This document shows positions 45,442 to 56,550 of a stretch of 64,000 bases of DNA, piece after piece; the first letter of the stretch is position 1; every line of letters starts with the position of its first letter. The notes beneath the pieces are model-generated. The model was not told where the DNA came from. It saw only the letters and a list, made by a program, of their open reading frames with translations, and ran no database searches. A program made the position numbers and the translations under genes. Source of the stretch: Solanum dulcamara (Eukaryota > Streptophyta > Magnoliopsida > Solanales > Solanaceae); the NCBI RefSeq assembly GCF_947179165.1, contig NC_077239.1:16762501-16826500 (forward strand), read 5' to 3'.

Positions 45442-46608
45442 TTTTGGTTGCGTGAGAAATATCAGAAGAGGAGTAAACAAGGCTTGATTTTATAGAAACG
45501 GTTAAGTTTTTTCTTAATTGTTACGGCTCTGACCGGAGAAGATTGAACAAAGGGTGTTTTTTTAAGAGTTGATTTAGTTTTTGGTCACTTTGATTTGGTT
45601 AATTGAAATTAAATAAAAAATAAATTTGATTAGAATAATTAAAATTTTTAAGGGTGTACATTAATATTTTAAAATTTTTGAAAAGTTTTTTTTCCTTGTT
45701 TTTAAATTTATTCTTTCATTATTCTTTAATTTTCGAGTAAATTCCTTAAATAATCATTCATTTTTGATAATTTGCCATATAATATCATTTTTATTTCTTT
45801 TATGACTATAATATTACCAAATTATTTCTATTTTCCGAAAAATATATTCACCTCTTCTTATGGATGACATGTCACATTATTATTTTTAATAATAACAATA
45901 CAATAGAAGGTTGTTAATGTCTCTATAAACAACTTCTTTTAACATTTACCCTATTTTTGAATTTAATAAAAGATAACCAAATTTTAAATTAAAATTAATT
46001 AATATTTATTATTTATTCATCAATATTTTTAAAAATTAATTATAAATTATCTTTTATAAAATTCAAGAATAAGATAAATGCTAAAAGAAGTTGCTTATAG
46101 AGATATTAACTAAGCTTTAATTGTATTGTTAAAAAACTTTTTGTTAAAAAAAAGGTGACATGGCATTCATTAAGAGAGAGAAGTATATTTTGAGGAAAAT
46201 ACGAATAGCTGAATATTGTGGTCTTAAAAGAAACATACGTGATATTATAAGGAAAATTTCCAAATATAAGTGACTATCTTAGGAATTTACTCCAAATAAA
46301 TCTGATTATGATAATCTCTTATTTGATGTTATTCCCTCTGGATTTGAAACCTTTCTAAAGATTTTCTGATCAATTCTTTCGTTAGTGCAAAAATAAGAAG
46401 TGATATCGTCTTTGAATAACTCAAACTAAATAAATATACCATCTAAGAGTATTCAGCCAAATTGTTCCTTATCTATTGGAAAAAGTCTATTTTGGTCCCT
46501 TAAATATCACCTTGAGCATCTTTAGTTCTTTAATTTTGATGGAGTGGAGTATTTTTGGTCCACGTAATTAACAAATGGACTTGAAAACTAACCGTGACTA
46601 TCAAAAAA
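45442..46608 (-). promoter_or_regulatory. 5' flank of PRA1 gene and A+T-rich spacer
   Basis: The gene-proximal 100 bases should hold the 5' UTR and promoter of the minus-strand gene, but no certain core element is visible. Beyond about 45600 the DNA is A+T-rich with no feature I can name. Confidence 0.35.
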
Positions 46609-46964
46609 CACTACGAAAAATATGGCCAAAACTGATTGACTGACTTTCGAACCGATCAAAAAGCTGATCGATTACCATCTCGATTGCTTACTATGCCATA
46701 TTATATTCAATGATATAATTCAGAATTAAATAAAATGAAATAATCTTTTGCTTCACCTTGCTCAATTAATTTTAAATTTAACCAATAAATCTTTAAAGTG
46801 CGCTCATAAATTACATCTGTAGAATAGTTCATTCTTTTAAATTGTTTCCCAAATATGGTAGAAAGTTAAGAAATTGAACAATACATAATCTCTAAGTCAA
46901 CAAGCACTATAATTACGATAAGGTATAATATATGAGAAGTTCACTTTTTTTGGGCCCAAACAAA
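46609..46964. repeat. Possible CACTA-type end relic
   Basis: CACTACGAAAAATATGGCC at 46609 is like the ends of CACTA-superfamily elements, and GATCAAAAAGCTGATCGATT just inside could be subterminal repeats. No matching right end was found before the next CACTA end at 46965, so this is a fragment at most. Confidence 0.4.
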
Positions 46965-47100
46965 CACTACTAAAAAACAGTCAAAAAGCGATGGGTTGCG
47001 TCACTTTTTTAGTCAAAATCGATGGAAAAGAGACGCACTCACTTCCGTCGCTTTTCGCCTCGCCGCTTTTCAATAAGCGACGAACTACGTCGCTTTTGTA
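46965..47100. repeat. CACTA terminus and subterminal repeats
   Basis: After CACTACTAAAAAACAG, copies of AAAGCGAYG and its complement CGTCGCTTTT recur (near 46985, 47045, 47070, 47088). Short direct and inverted subterminal motifs like these bind the element's second protein in the En/Spm system; the specific role here is inferred. Confidence 0.8.
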
Positions 47101-47713
47101 TATTTTTTTTAAAAAAATTAATTTTCAAAATTGAGCCCGATGGATCATTGTAACTTAGAATCCCGAGTCTATTCTTCTGTCCCGGTGCAAGCTCAAGCGG
47201 CTTATTGGGTGTAGCATTCGGAGGAGGCGGAGGTGAATATGATACACCAGGAGGCACATAATGCTGAGTCAGTGGAGGAGTAGCAACCATAGCATCTGAC
47301 TCAGCACTCGTGTCTCTAAGTTTCATGGCAGATAGGTGAGGAGATGCCAAATCTGAGGGAGATGGAGAAGGATATGGCATCGCAGAGGATATCCTATTGG
47401 CCGATAACAGTCGTACTCGATGATAAGCCTCCGTATGTAAGACGGTGTAGCGACGTGAAGGCAAGAAATACGACAAAGAAGAAGCACCTGTTGGTCTCCG
47501 ATAATAAGAATGATAATCTAAGGGATTTTCTATCCCAAATGGAACAACATATATGTGTGTATTTGTGCTGCGCTGCTCTACATGTTTTGGCGTAGATGAA
47601 ACAAAGCCTGGTATATCCTCAGCCTCTATAGGTATCCTAGACTTCTTTTTCCTATTCGAACTAGGCTGGATCATCCCAAGATGATCCCAATATCTATCAC
47701 CATCACCAGACAT
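47101..47713 (-). pseudogene. CACTA second ORF, N-terminal remnant
   Basis: An open frame starts MSGDGDRYWDHLGMI at 47713, with a basic RKKKSR stretch, and then a Ser/Pro-rich part (TQHYVPPGVSYSPPPPP). CACTA elements carry a second gene (TnpA or ptta type) downstream of the transposase. The frame runs on through 47039 into the subterminal repeats, translating them as RRSSSLIEKRRGEKRRK, so the normal 3' part of the gene has been lost by internal deletion. Its assignment rests on position within the element. Confidence 0.55.
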
Positions 47714-48104
47714 CTGTATGCAAATTATATTACAATATATAAAATGATTAAATAAAATTAGTATTAATGAAATAAATTAACTTACATACTAGCTACAAGC
47801 TATCATTTTACCACTCTTCCTCTTCGCTTGTTTCATTTTCATCAATATTCTCCCATTCTCCTTCCTCAGTTGTTTCATTTTCATCATCCTATTCTTCCTC
47901 CTCGAATGATTCATCACATTCTTCATCCTCATTTACTTCTTCCTCGACATTTACCATTATCTCATCATCAGAAACTTCTTCTAATATGTGTTGAGGATGT
48001 TCTAGCGTGGTTTCCAATTCAACATCAACTTGTTGTTGAACAAGTGCGACATCATTTTGGTATGCCACATATAACACATTTTCAATTTCAATTCTTTCCA
48101 CATG

Positions 48105-50426
48105 TGTAACATCCCCTAAAAACGTTGTATACGATGTTTCAATTCTCGCCTAAAAATGATACAACCTCTGTAGTTTGGGCATAACCTTTTATAGGATTAT
48201 CCAAATTGGGTGATTCAAATTTCTGAGTAACCACAAGATCATTACCTACAACTTTTGTGAAGACCATAATTTAGTTTTCAGAGGTTAAGTATGTCAAATA
48301 AATTAATTATTGTAAGACAGTGTGTTGTGATGAAATGGAGTATTTGTAGAAGAAAATTTATATCTCACTGTAGGATGCTCCAAATTGGTTGATTCTTAAA
48401 CGACATGAAACTAGACTTCTATATATACAATTTTTATGAAGACACCAAATCCTAATAAGGAATTTATCTTGTTCAAAAGTAGCTCCGAAAAGGAGTATTC
48501 TGTCAAAGATAACTCATTTCACCTACCATGGAAAGATCTAGATACATTTGACATCACTCATGACATAAATTGTCCTCCAATTAACATCATCCATGACATC
48601 ATAATTTTCCATTAAATTTTTAGATTTTTTTTTATAATTATTTTATTTATTGTTAGGTCCCTCTTTCCCACCTATAAATACCCACCTTATTTCTTATTTT
48701 ATTCATCAAGCTTTCTCAAGCAAGTCTTCTCTCTATACACTTCTTTACACATTCTCAAATATAGTTTTAGTTCTTAGTAGTGAAGAAATACTATTTCGGT
48801 GATTCATATACTCTGGATAGTACACAAAATGTTCTGGTGAGGAAAAAAGCTAGGACTCAAGAGTGTTCATTAAGTCTTTCAGTTCGGACTAAAGATTCGG
48901 ATTCCAGGTATGTAAGGCTTCAATGAGAGTATTCCTTCCACTCTCATGCCTAAAGTATTTTAATTATATGATAAACTATGTTTATTTTCTTTAAGCTTTA
49001 CTCTAAGTTATGTGGGTATTTATCCATGGGTTCTTCCACCCATGTAGTCCAAAAATTCTTTCAATTAAATCTCTCAATTTCAAGTAATATTTTTTTATGG
49101 GTAATTTTTATTTTTTTACTTAATAGCATGAATCATGGTTAAACTAATGATTATTGGTCTATTTTGATGCTACATTATTTCATATATATGAATTGATGGT
49201 TTACAAGTAATTTCTCTATTTATCTCTTTAAAGGTTCTTGAAATTCATGATGGATTGTTTAAAGCATGATTTTTAATTAATGGATTTTAAAGTATTTATG
49301 TATATTTATTTACATATATATTTGCAAGTTGAAGTGATTTGAACCCACCTAGTTTTACTATGTTTTTAATAAAGTTTGACTTGAACGCCTTGACTCCAAA
49401 TGAATGTTTGTGAAAGCAATATCTATGATCAAAATGGAGTCTTATGAAAATAAAGAATGATGAAATGATATGAATGATGAATTCTTTATGCAATAAGGAC
49501 AATTCTTGCATATTTAAATTTTTAAATGTTTTAATGAGCTATTCTACCGAATATGATGTTTGAATTCTCAAGTTATATGCTATGAATATTTTAAAGTATT
49601 AAACTATTCCATGGGATTGACTTAGCACCGAATGAGGCATTGATGTGGGATTCGATAAGGGAATCCTAGTAGCAACCCCTTGTCTCATTAACTATGTGCC
49701 AACCTAGGTGCCCTTGTAGGCTTAGGCTAATGGATCCATGAAAGCCCTTAAAGTTAAAGTTAAAATGAAGTTGACGGAGTTCTACCTGGCAAGTAGTCTT
49801 CCCGGCCAACGTAGGAGGTTATGTTGGATTCCATGTAATAGCTCGCATGGTCTTAAATATCAGTTATGGTTATTTTCCCACAAAATAAATATTTTAAAGG
49901 ATATCTATATGATTTATTATGCATGCATTACATTATGTTCCATATTACATAAATGTTATAAATGTTTCCTCAATGTTCATGCATCCTTACATACTTAGTA
50001 CATTCAAAGTACTAACACATACTCTTTTGCCTACATGATATCACCATGTAGGGACCAGTGCTCCTCCTCGTTCTCCTCCACGTGGCTAGTTGAGATTTCA
50101 TTGAAGACTACTTTTGGTGAGTTTCCATATTTCGGGAATAATACTCCTTTATCTTTCTAACTTATGATATGTTAAGATATTTTACTATGGCATTTGTTCT
50201 ATTATGATTGAGGGTGAGCTAGGGACTTGTCTTAGCCCCATTAAATCTAATAGTTAGAGGTATTATTGGATATATGTAAGTTAAAGATTTACTATTATGA
50301 TTTTTACTTGTTTATTTATTATCGTTACCTATGAAAGGCTAAAAGAATGCTAAGAGGCTTGTTTGAGGTACTTTCGGGTTCCTCATTCGCCATGTCACGT
50401 CTAGGCCCTAGGATTGGGTCGTGACA
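48105..50426 (+). repeat. Solo gypsy LTR inside the CACTA transposase (2.3 kb)
   Basis: It starts TGTAACATCCCCTAAA and ends GTCGTGACA, with CACTA coding on both sides and no primer site, so it is solo. The leader segment (GTATGTAAGGCTTCAATGAG near 48907) and the GTAC module (49998-50012) are shared with other LTRs here. Flanking 5-mers are ACATG (48100-48104) and ACAGA (50427-50431), only three of five alike. Confidence 0.82.
48671..48680 (+). promoter_or_regulatory. TATA box of the solo LTR
   Basis: CCTATAAATACCC lies 570 bases into the LTR and just upstream of a CT-rich leader. A good plant TATA match; activity unknown. Confidence 0.6.
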
Positions 50427-50599
50427 ACAGACTTTGTCTTTATTACAATCCACCAATCAGCCTTGTCTCTACGCAACGGATATGGAGTGTAATAGACTTG
50501 CTTTGCATTTTGTGCAATGATAAAAGGATCTTAACTTTTGTATTATCTGGTGTGTCTAACTTTAATAATACAAATTTAGTGTTACGATGGAGGAAGAGG

Positions 50600-51558
50600 G
50601 AATGGAAGTGAGGCTTACCACTCAACCTATCTCCAAGACAAAAAGCTTTAAATAGCTTGGATCCATCATCCAGAATAGTGAGGACATCGATGATGATGTC
50701 ACGCACCGTATTGGGGCAGCGTGGATGAAATAGAGGCTTGCCTATGGAGTGCTGTGTGATACAAAAATACCATCTAAACTTAAAGGTAAGTTCTACAAAA
50801 TGGTAGTTAGACCAGCATTGTTATATGGAGTGGAGTGTTGGCCAGTAAAGAACTCTCATGTTCAGAAGATTAGGAATGAGGTTATTCGGGAGAAGGTAGG
50901 AGTGACATCTGTGGCAAACAAGATGAGAGAAGCGAGACTGAGATGATTTAGGCATATGCAGAGGAGGAGTGTTGACACCTCAATTAGGAGGTGTGATCGG
51001 TTGGATTTGAGGGTCATGCGAAGGGGTAGGGGTAGACCAAAAAAGTATTAGAGAGAGGTGATTAGACAAGATATGGCGCTACTCCATATCTCCAAGGACA
51101 TGACCTTAGATAGAAAGAAGTGGAGTCACTGATTAGGATAGAAAGCTAGTAGGGGTAGAATGGTGTCTGGCCGTGTGCCGGTTTGGGGTGGTTGTAGGTC
51201 TAGGTATGCCTTTATAGTTGTGTTGTTACTGCCTTTGATTATCACTTTATCACATTACTTTGCTATCATTATTGTTCTTGCTATTGTTCTTGTTTTGTAA
51301 AATTTGCATCGCTATTATTATTGCTTTTGATTATCACATTATTTTGTTGTTGTTATTGCTCTTGTTATTCATTTTTTGTGCCTGTATGCTATATTTAATA
51401 TTTTTTCCTCTGTTACTTGGGACTGTGACTTTTGGGTTGAGGATCTTTTGAAAATAGCCTCTCTATCTCAATGAGGTAATGGTGTGATCTGCGTACATCC
51501 TACCCTTCCCAGACTCCACTTATGGGATTTCACTAGGTATGTTGTTGTTGTTGTTATT
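50600..51558 (+). mobile_element. RTE LINE 3' fragment inside the CACTA transposase
   Basis: The plus strand encodes the C-terminal RT part (DDVTHRIGAAWMK, then the open frame 50749-50946 with [13 protein letters not shown]) like that of the LINE at 13828-15724, and RGRGRPKKY near 51030. It ends CACTTATGGGATTTCACTAG and (GTT)n at 51541-51557. CACTA coding continues on both sides. The left edge is approximate and I could not find a clean target duplication. A hydrophobic open frame at 51260-51451 is T-rich 3' UTR, not a gene. Confidence 0.82.
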
Positions 51559-54500
51559 TGTACACCCTTGTGCCTCTATGTGATGGGTCAAACCACTTAC
51601 ATCGAAACAATACTATCTATTTGTTTGGCCAGCCTGAATACCTTACTTCAATAATCTTATAAATAACACCAAAATAGTTAATAGTTTGGCCAGAACCATC
51701 AACATCATCTTGTATATAGACACCGCTATTATTAGTTTTCTTAAACCTAGAAACTTGTTTAGTTTGAAACTTAAAACCATTCACACAATACTTATTCATT
51801 GTTTGAATTTGAGATTCAGATCCAAGTGCAATTTCTCTTACTAATTGCAAATATTCGATATTTGAATATTCATTGTAAACCTGCATATTGTTATTCAAAA
51901 TAATACAATTTATTATAAATAGAATACATTATTATACTTATTGATTCAATTTGCACACTTACATATTCTTTTAGCCATTTGAAAAATCTCGTATATATGA
52001 CTTCATTACCCCATGTGTTTATGAACAAGCTGATAATTGTACATTCAAATTTTTCGTTAGTTAATAAACAATTAGTATGTAATTTGATAACATACTTTAT
52101 CACTTACTCGAGATATGATTGAATCTCTGGACAATTAAGCAAAATATGTGTCACATCTGATTGCATTTCCATACTAGTGAAGCCTCGCTTTCCACGCTTT
52201 TTAGATCCCCAACCATTTTGATTAAAGATTGATATCGGGAGAAACAAATGATTAGTATCACCTTCATAATTGCGATTGGGCCTAGTTCTCCTACATGGCA
52301 TTTCATTCCCAAAGTAGTAAAAATAAAAATCACCAGTTTCTCTCATAATATGATCTTGAACAACTGATCCTTCGATCTTTTCCCTTTCCTTAATTGTTTG
52401 TTTGCAACTGCCAATATTTTGTATGTATATAATTTCTATAGTTAGCTACTAATTATAGTATATATATGAAAAAATAACTTAATGAATATAAATTAAGAAT
52501 AACATTACCTTAACAAATGGATACATCCATCTTGTTTGGACTGGATCTCCGAGGCGGGCCTCTTGTACAAGGTGAATTGGAAGATGCTCCATCATATCAA
52601 AGCAACCACATGGAAATATCTTCTCCAACTTAGTAGTAATAACATAAATATTTTCCTCCATCCTGTCTAAACTACTATGCAACAACTTTCCTAAACACAA
52701 ATCTTTAAAGAAAAGACTGATCTCTGTGATTGGTTTCCATATCCGGTAAGGTAGATGGCTAAAAGCGATAGGAATTAAAGTTTTCATGAATACATGACAA
52801 TCATGACTTTTCATACCTATCAATTTTCCTTCATTCATATCTGCCCGTTTTCCTAAATTCGAAGCATAGCCCTCCGACATTCTCAAGTTTTTAACCCACT
52901 CACAAATTTGACGTTTCTCATCCAATGTGAATAAAAAACTGGCTTTGGGCTTGATTATTTTACCATTTTATAATTCTTACAGCCACAACTTCTTTCTCTT
53001 ACAATATTTCTTTATGTCCATTTTAGCTTTTGCATTGTCTTTTGTTTTACCCTTAACATTCATCATTGTGTTAAATAAATTGTCAAAATAATTTTTTCAA
53101 TGTGCATCACATCAAGATTATGTCGTAGGAGATTATCTTTCCAATACGACAACTCCCAAAATATTCTCTGTTTGATGCAATTATGTTCAACACCTTATTC
53201 GGGAAGCCTAGAAGGTGAAGCTTCCGTAACTTTAGGCAATTGAGAAACTCTCTCCCAAATTTGATGCCCTATTAGTGATGGAGGTGGAGGGTCATTTTCA
53301 ATCTTATTTTTTTTGAATGCATGTTTCATTTTTCTAAACTCGTGATCCATTGGCAAGAACTGACGATGACAATCAAACTATGTATTTTTTCTGTCATGCT
53401 TTAAGGTGAATGCCTTACTATTTTCCATGCAATAAGGAAAAACAAACTTTCTAGTAGTCATCCAACCAAACAACATTCCGTATGTAGAAAAATCATTAAT
53501 GATCCACATTAAGGAAGCATGCATAACAAAATTCTGCTTACTTGATATATCATAAGTCAGTACGCCTTCGAACCACATTTGTTTTAGCTCATCTATCAAT
53601 TGGCTGTAGATAGACATCAATCAAACTTTTAGAATTATGAGGATCTGGAATAACACAGCTTAGAAAGATGTACGGAATTTTCATGCACATTTTAGAAGAA
53701 AGATTGTACGGGGTAAGAAATACAGGCCAACAAGAATAAAGTGAGGCAACATTAGAGAATGGTGTGAAGCCATCTGAACACAACCCCAATCTTACATTTC
53801 TTGGTTTACTAGCAAAATCATAATACATGTTATCAAAATGTTTCCATGCTTCTCCATCAGATGGATGAGACAATACACCCAACAACCTTCTATATTTACG
53901 ATGCCATCTCATATGTGGGTCAGACCTCATCGATGCATACAACCTCTTTAATCTAGGAATAAGAGGTAAATAATGCATCACCTTAATTGGGACCATCTTT
54001 TCAGCAGGAGTCCTCTTATAACGAGCTTGTCCACAAAACTTACAATTTTCTAATTCAATATCAGTTTTGTAGAACAACATGCAACCATTAACACAACAAT
54101 GAATTCTATTATACGACAATTCTAACTTGAAAACCAATCTCTTTGATTGATAGAAGTTCTTGGGTATGTTAAATTCAGGATTAACTAGTTTGCCTAAAAG
54201 ATCAACCATTGAGTCCATAGCTGCATAAGGAACACTCCAATTTGATTTAATATTCATTAACCTAACTGCAATTGACAAAGCAGAATGCGAACTCCCTTCA
54301 CATAGTGGACGACTAGCCTCTTCTAATTGTTGATAAAAGCATTTTTCTTCTTCATTAGGAGTTTCATCAAAATATTGTTCGGGTTCCATCCAACCTTGAA
54401 CTCCAAAAGCATCATTGACTATTTCATTAACTCTATCATGCTGAAATGTATCATGTTGAACTCTATCATGTTCAACCCTAATTTGACCGTGTCATGCAAG

Positions 54501-54839
54501 TATATTATATTCATCCACGGACAACAAATTATAAAATATATTATTCAATCTATCTATTTCTCCATGATCAACCCATACAAAATATCTAGGCTTAAATTCA
54601 TTACCATACAAATAAACCATAACTATATTTGGATTAAAAAATTTCAAGCACTTACATTCACGACAAGGACACCTAACCAATCCATTTCTCTTAAAAATAT
54701 CAAGTGTCATTGAATGATCGATAAAACTTCTTACACCATCAATAAATTCAGGTTTCAAACCACCACCAACTTCATAATACATGTTATACATCCACAAATA
54801 ATGATCCATCTACCAAATTATATATATTCAAGCTTAATT

Positions 54840-55440
54840 AGTTCATAAAGACTACAATTCATCGAGACTACAAGTGTCATTAATTCAAGTTATAATTAAT
54901 TAATTCATATAATAATTAAGTTCAAGTTCTAATTAACTTTAAGTTATAATTAATTCAAATTATAATTAATTAATTCAAGTTATAATTAATTCAAATTATA
55001 ATTAATTAATTTAAGTAATAATTAAGTTCAAGTTCTAATTAATTCAAGTTATAATTAATTCATGCTCTAATTAATTCAACAACAACAAAACAACCCAGAG
55101 AAATCCCACAGCGTGGGGTCTGAGAAGGGTAATGTGTACGCAGACCTGACTCCTACCAAGGTAGGACGGCTGTTTCCGAGAGACCCTCGGCTCAATAAAA
55201 GCATAAAAGAAGTCAGATATGACAAGAAGTATAAAGCAATATGCAAAAAGCAAATAACGTAAGTGAAACAGATAAAATAAAATACTGAAAGTACAAAGGG
55301 TAATAACTAATAACAGAAATCAGCTCTAATTAATTCAAGTTATAATTAATTTCAAGTTCTAATTAATTCAAATTATAATTAAGTTCATATTCTAATTAAT
55401 TCAAGTTATAATTAATTCAAGTAAAAATTAAGTTCAAAGC
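54840..55440. repeat. A+T-rich short tandem repeat (TTCAAGTTATAATTAA type)
   Basis: Variants of a 14-20-base unit (TTCAAGTTATAATTAATTAA) repeat about 20 times on both sides of an inserted retroposon copy. It may be part of the CACTA 5' end or an independent satellite. Confidence 0.75.
55080..55322 (-). mobile_element. 243-bp RTE LINE 3' copy with perfect 16-bp target duplication
   Basis: GCTCTAATTAATTCAA occurs at 55064-55079 and 55323-55338. The insert, on the minus strand, is colinear with the 3' end of the LINE at 13828-15724 (same CAACCCAGNGAAATCCCACA start, GGTAGGACGG and GAGAGACCCTCGGCTCAATA segments, and the ACAGAAATCAG position where this copy stops). It therefore is a strong 5' truncation of the same family. 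Confidence 0.9.
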
Positions 55441-56334
55441 TCATGACATTCAAGTTGAAGTTCTAAATTCAAATGTCCTAAAATTCAAGTATCTAAGTTA
55501 TTCAAATTAGTTCTAAAGTGTCACGACCCAATTCCTTAGGTCATGATGACACCTACTATAACCCAACAGTAGGTAAGCCAACCCGGAACTTCAAGTAATG
55601 GGTTTGAGGGAAGAAACTAAACAAGAGTGACGAATTATAAAGATAAGCAGAAAGAATAAGCGAAAGTAAACCAAAACATGATATAAACAACTAAAGATCC
55701 CTCCCAAAATCGGGAAGTCATAAGTACAGAGCTGCTACAAAATAAAAGATGAGTACAAGTACCAAAAGTGGACCGAAAATATATATAACAACTGACTAGT
55801 CTCAAAAGGCAAAAGATGGGCCATCCATACTGAAGGAGACAGGAATGATCCAGAAATGCCAAGTACTCATCCTAGTCTCCGAAGCTGACTGCAACAGGCT
55901 CGATCTATTCATGGAGGTAGCTGGTGCTTGGTCCTGCATCACGAAAGTAGATGCAGAGTGTAGTATGAGTAACAAGACAACAGGTACCCAGTAGGCATCA
56001 CAGGCCGACTGAGCAGAAAAGGTAAAAACAATATGAAAAAGAGGAATTGTCTAAATAAAAGTCAATATAAGCATCAAAAGAGGGAAAGAGTACTCCTATG
56101 AGAACTACAACTAACTATACCCAACTGGGCCCCCATAAGCCCAGCCGAGACACTCGTGCGCAAGTTAAATAAAAACTCGGACGAACCCCCATAAGCCCGC
56201 CAAGTACACAAAATAGCTACAACTATCAAGGCTAGGAACCAAGAATCTGCGATGTTAGGAACCAAAGTACTATATCATTTCCAAACCCAGAATCTCCAAG
56301 AGTAAATTGATCTAGGGGTGACTTAGGGGTTGAA

Positions 56335-56550
56335 GCCGGGACTGGGATCCAGATGCTCACCTGAATGTTCAAAGTGGCCAAGGCCAGGACTGGGTACTCG
56401 GATGCTCGTCGTAATACACCGGTATGATCAAGGATGAGACTGGATACCCTGATGCTCGTCGTACTAGCAAGCCGGTAGAGGCCGGGGCTGAGTACCCAGA
56501 TGCTACACGATAATTCAGAACGGAGGCCGGGACTTGGTACCCGGATGCTC
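56335..56550. repeat. Five tandem units of about 48 bp in the right LTR
   Basis: The core GGCCGGGACTGGGTACCCGG-ATGCTC recurs with variation starting near 56335, 56383, 56431, 56481 and 56526. It is a diverged minisatellite within the LTR. Confidence 0.8.

Larger units (their letters stand above)
47889..54809 (-). pseudogene. CACTA transposase (TNP2-type), split by an LTR and a LINE
   Basis: The minus strand gives, in order, a transposase-associated N-terminal zinc-type segment (54809-54492, with CPCRECKCLKFF), the TNP2 transposase domain (54389-53589, with HMRWHRKYRRLLGVLSHPSD and LGLCSDGFTPFSN), a DUF4218-like part (52925-52479, with MEHLPIHLVQEA), a DUF4216-like part (51898 to about 51565, with NYFGVIYKIIEVRYSG and a [12 protein letters not shown] end), and after the LINE, DPFIIAQNAKQVYYTPYPLR (about 50570-50480) and ADWWIV. 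Beyond the solo LTR an acidic tail (48101-47889) ends the gene. Stops and shifts occur in most parts, so the protein is not made. Confidence 0.88.
46965..54836 (-). mobile_element. CACTA (En/Spm-type) DNA transposon, interrupted twice, right end not found
   Basis: The left terminus CACTACTAAAAAACAG at 46965 is followed by subterminal repeats, and on the minus strand come a second-ORF remnant and a TNP2-type transposase gene with its usual domain series. A solo LTR (48105-50426) and an RTE LINE (about 50600-51558) lie inside the transposase 3' part. The right terminal inverted repeat (expected to read ...TTAGTAGTG) is not seen; the A+T-rich block after 54836 and the gypsy element from 55519 may separate it, possibly beyond the window. 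AAA before the left end may be the 3-bp target copy. Confidence 0.85.

Noticed and set aside
47039..47713. Proline-rich host protein of 224 residues
   Set aside because: It lies inside the CACTA element just before its terminus and translates the subterminal repeats, so it is element sequence.
51260..51451. Leu/Ile/Phe-rich peptide
   Set aside because: T-rich 3' UTR of the RTE LINE.
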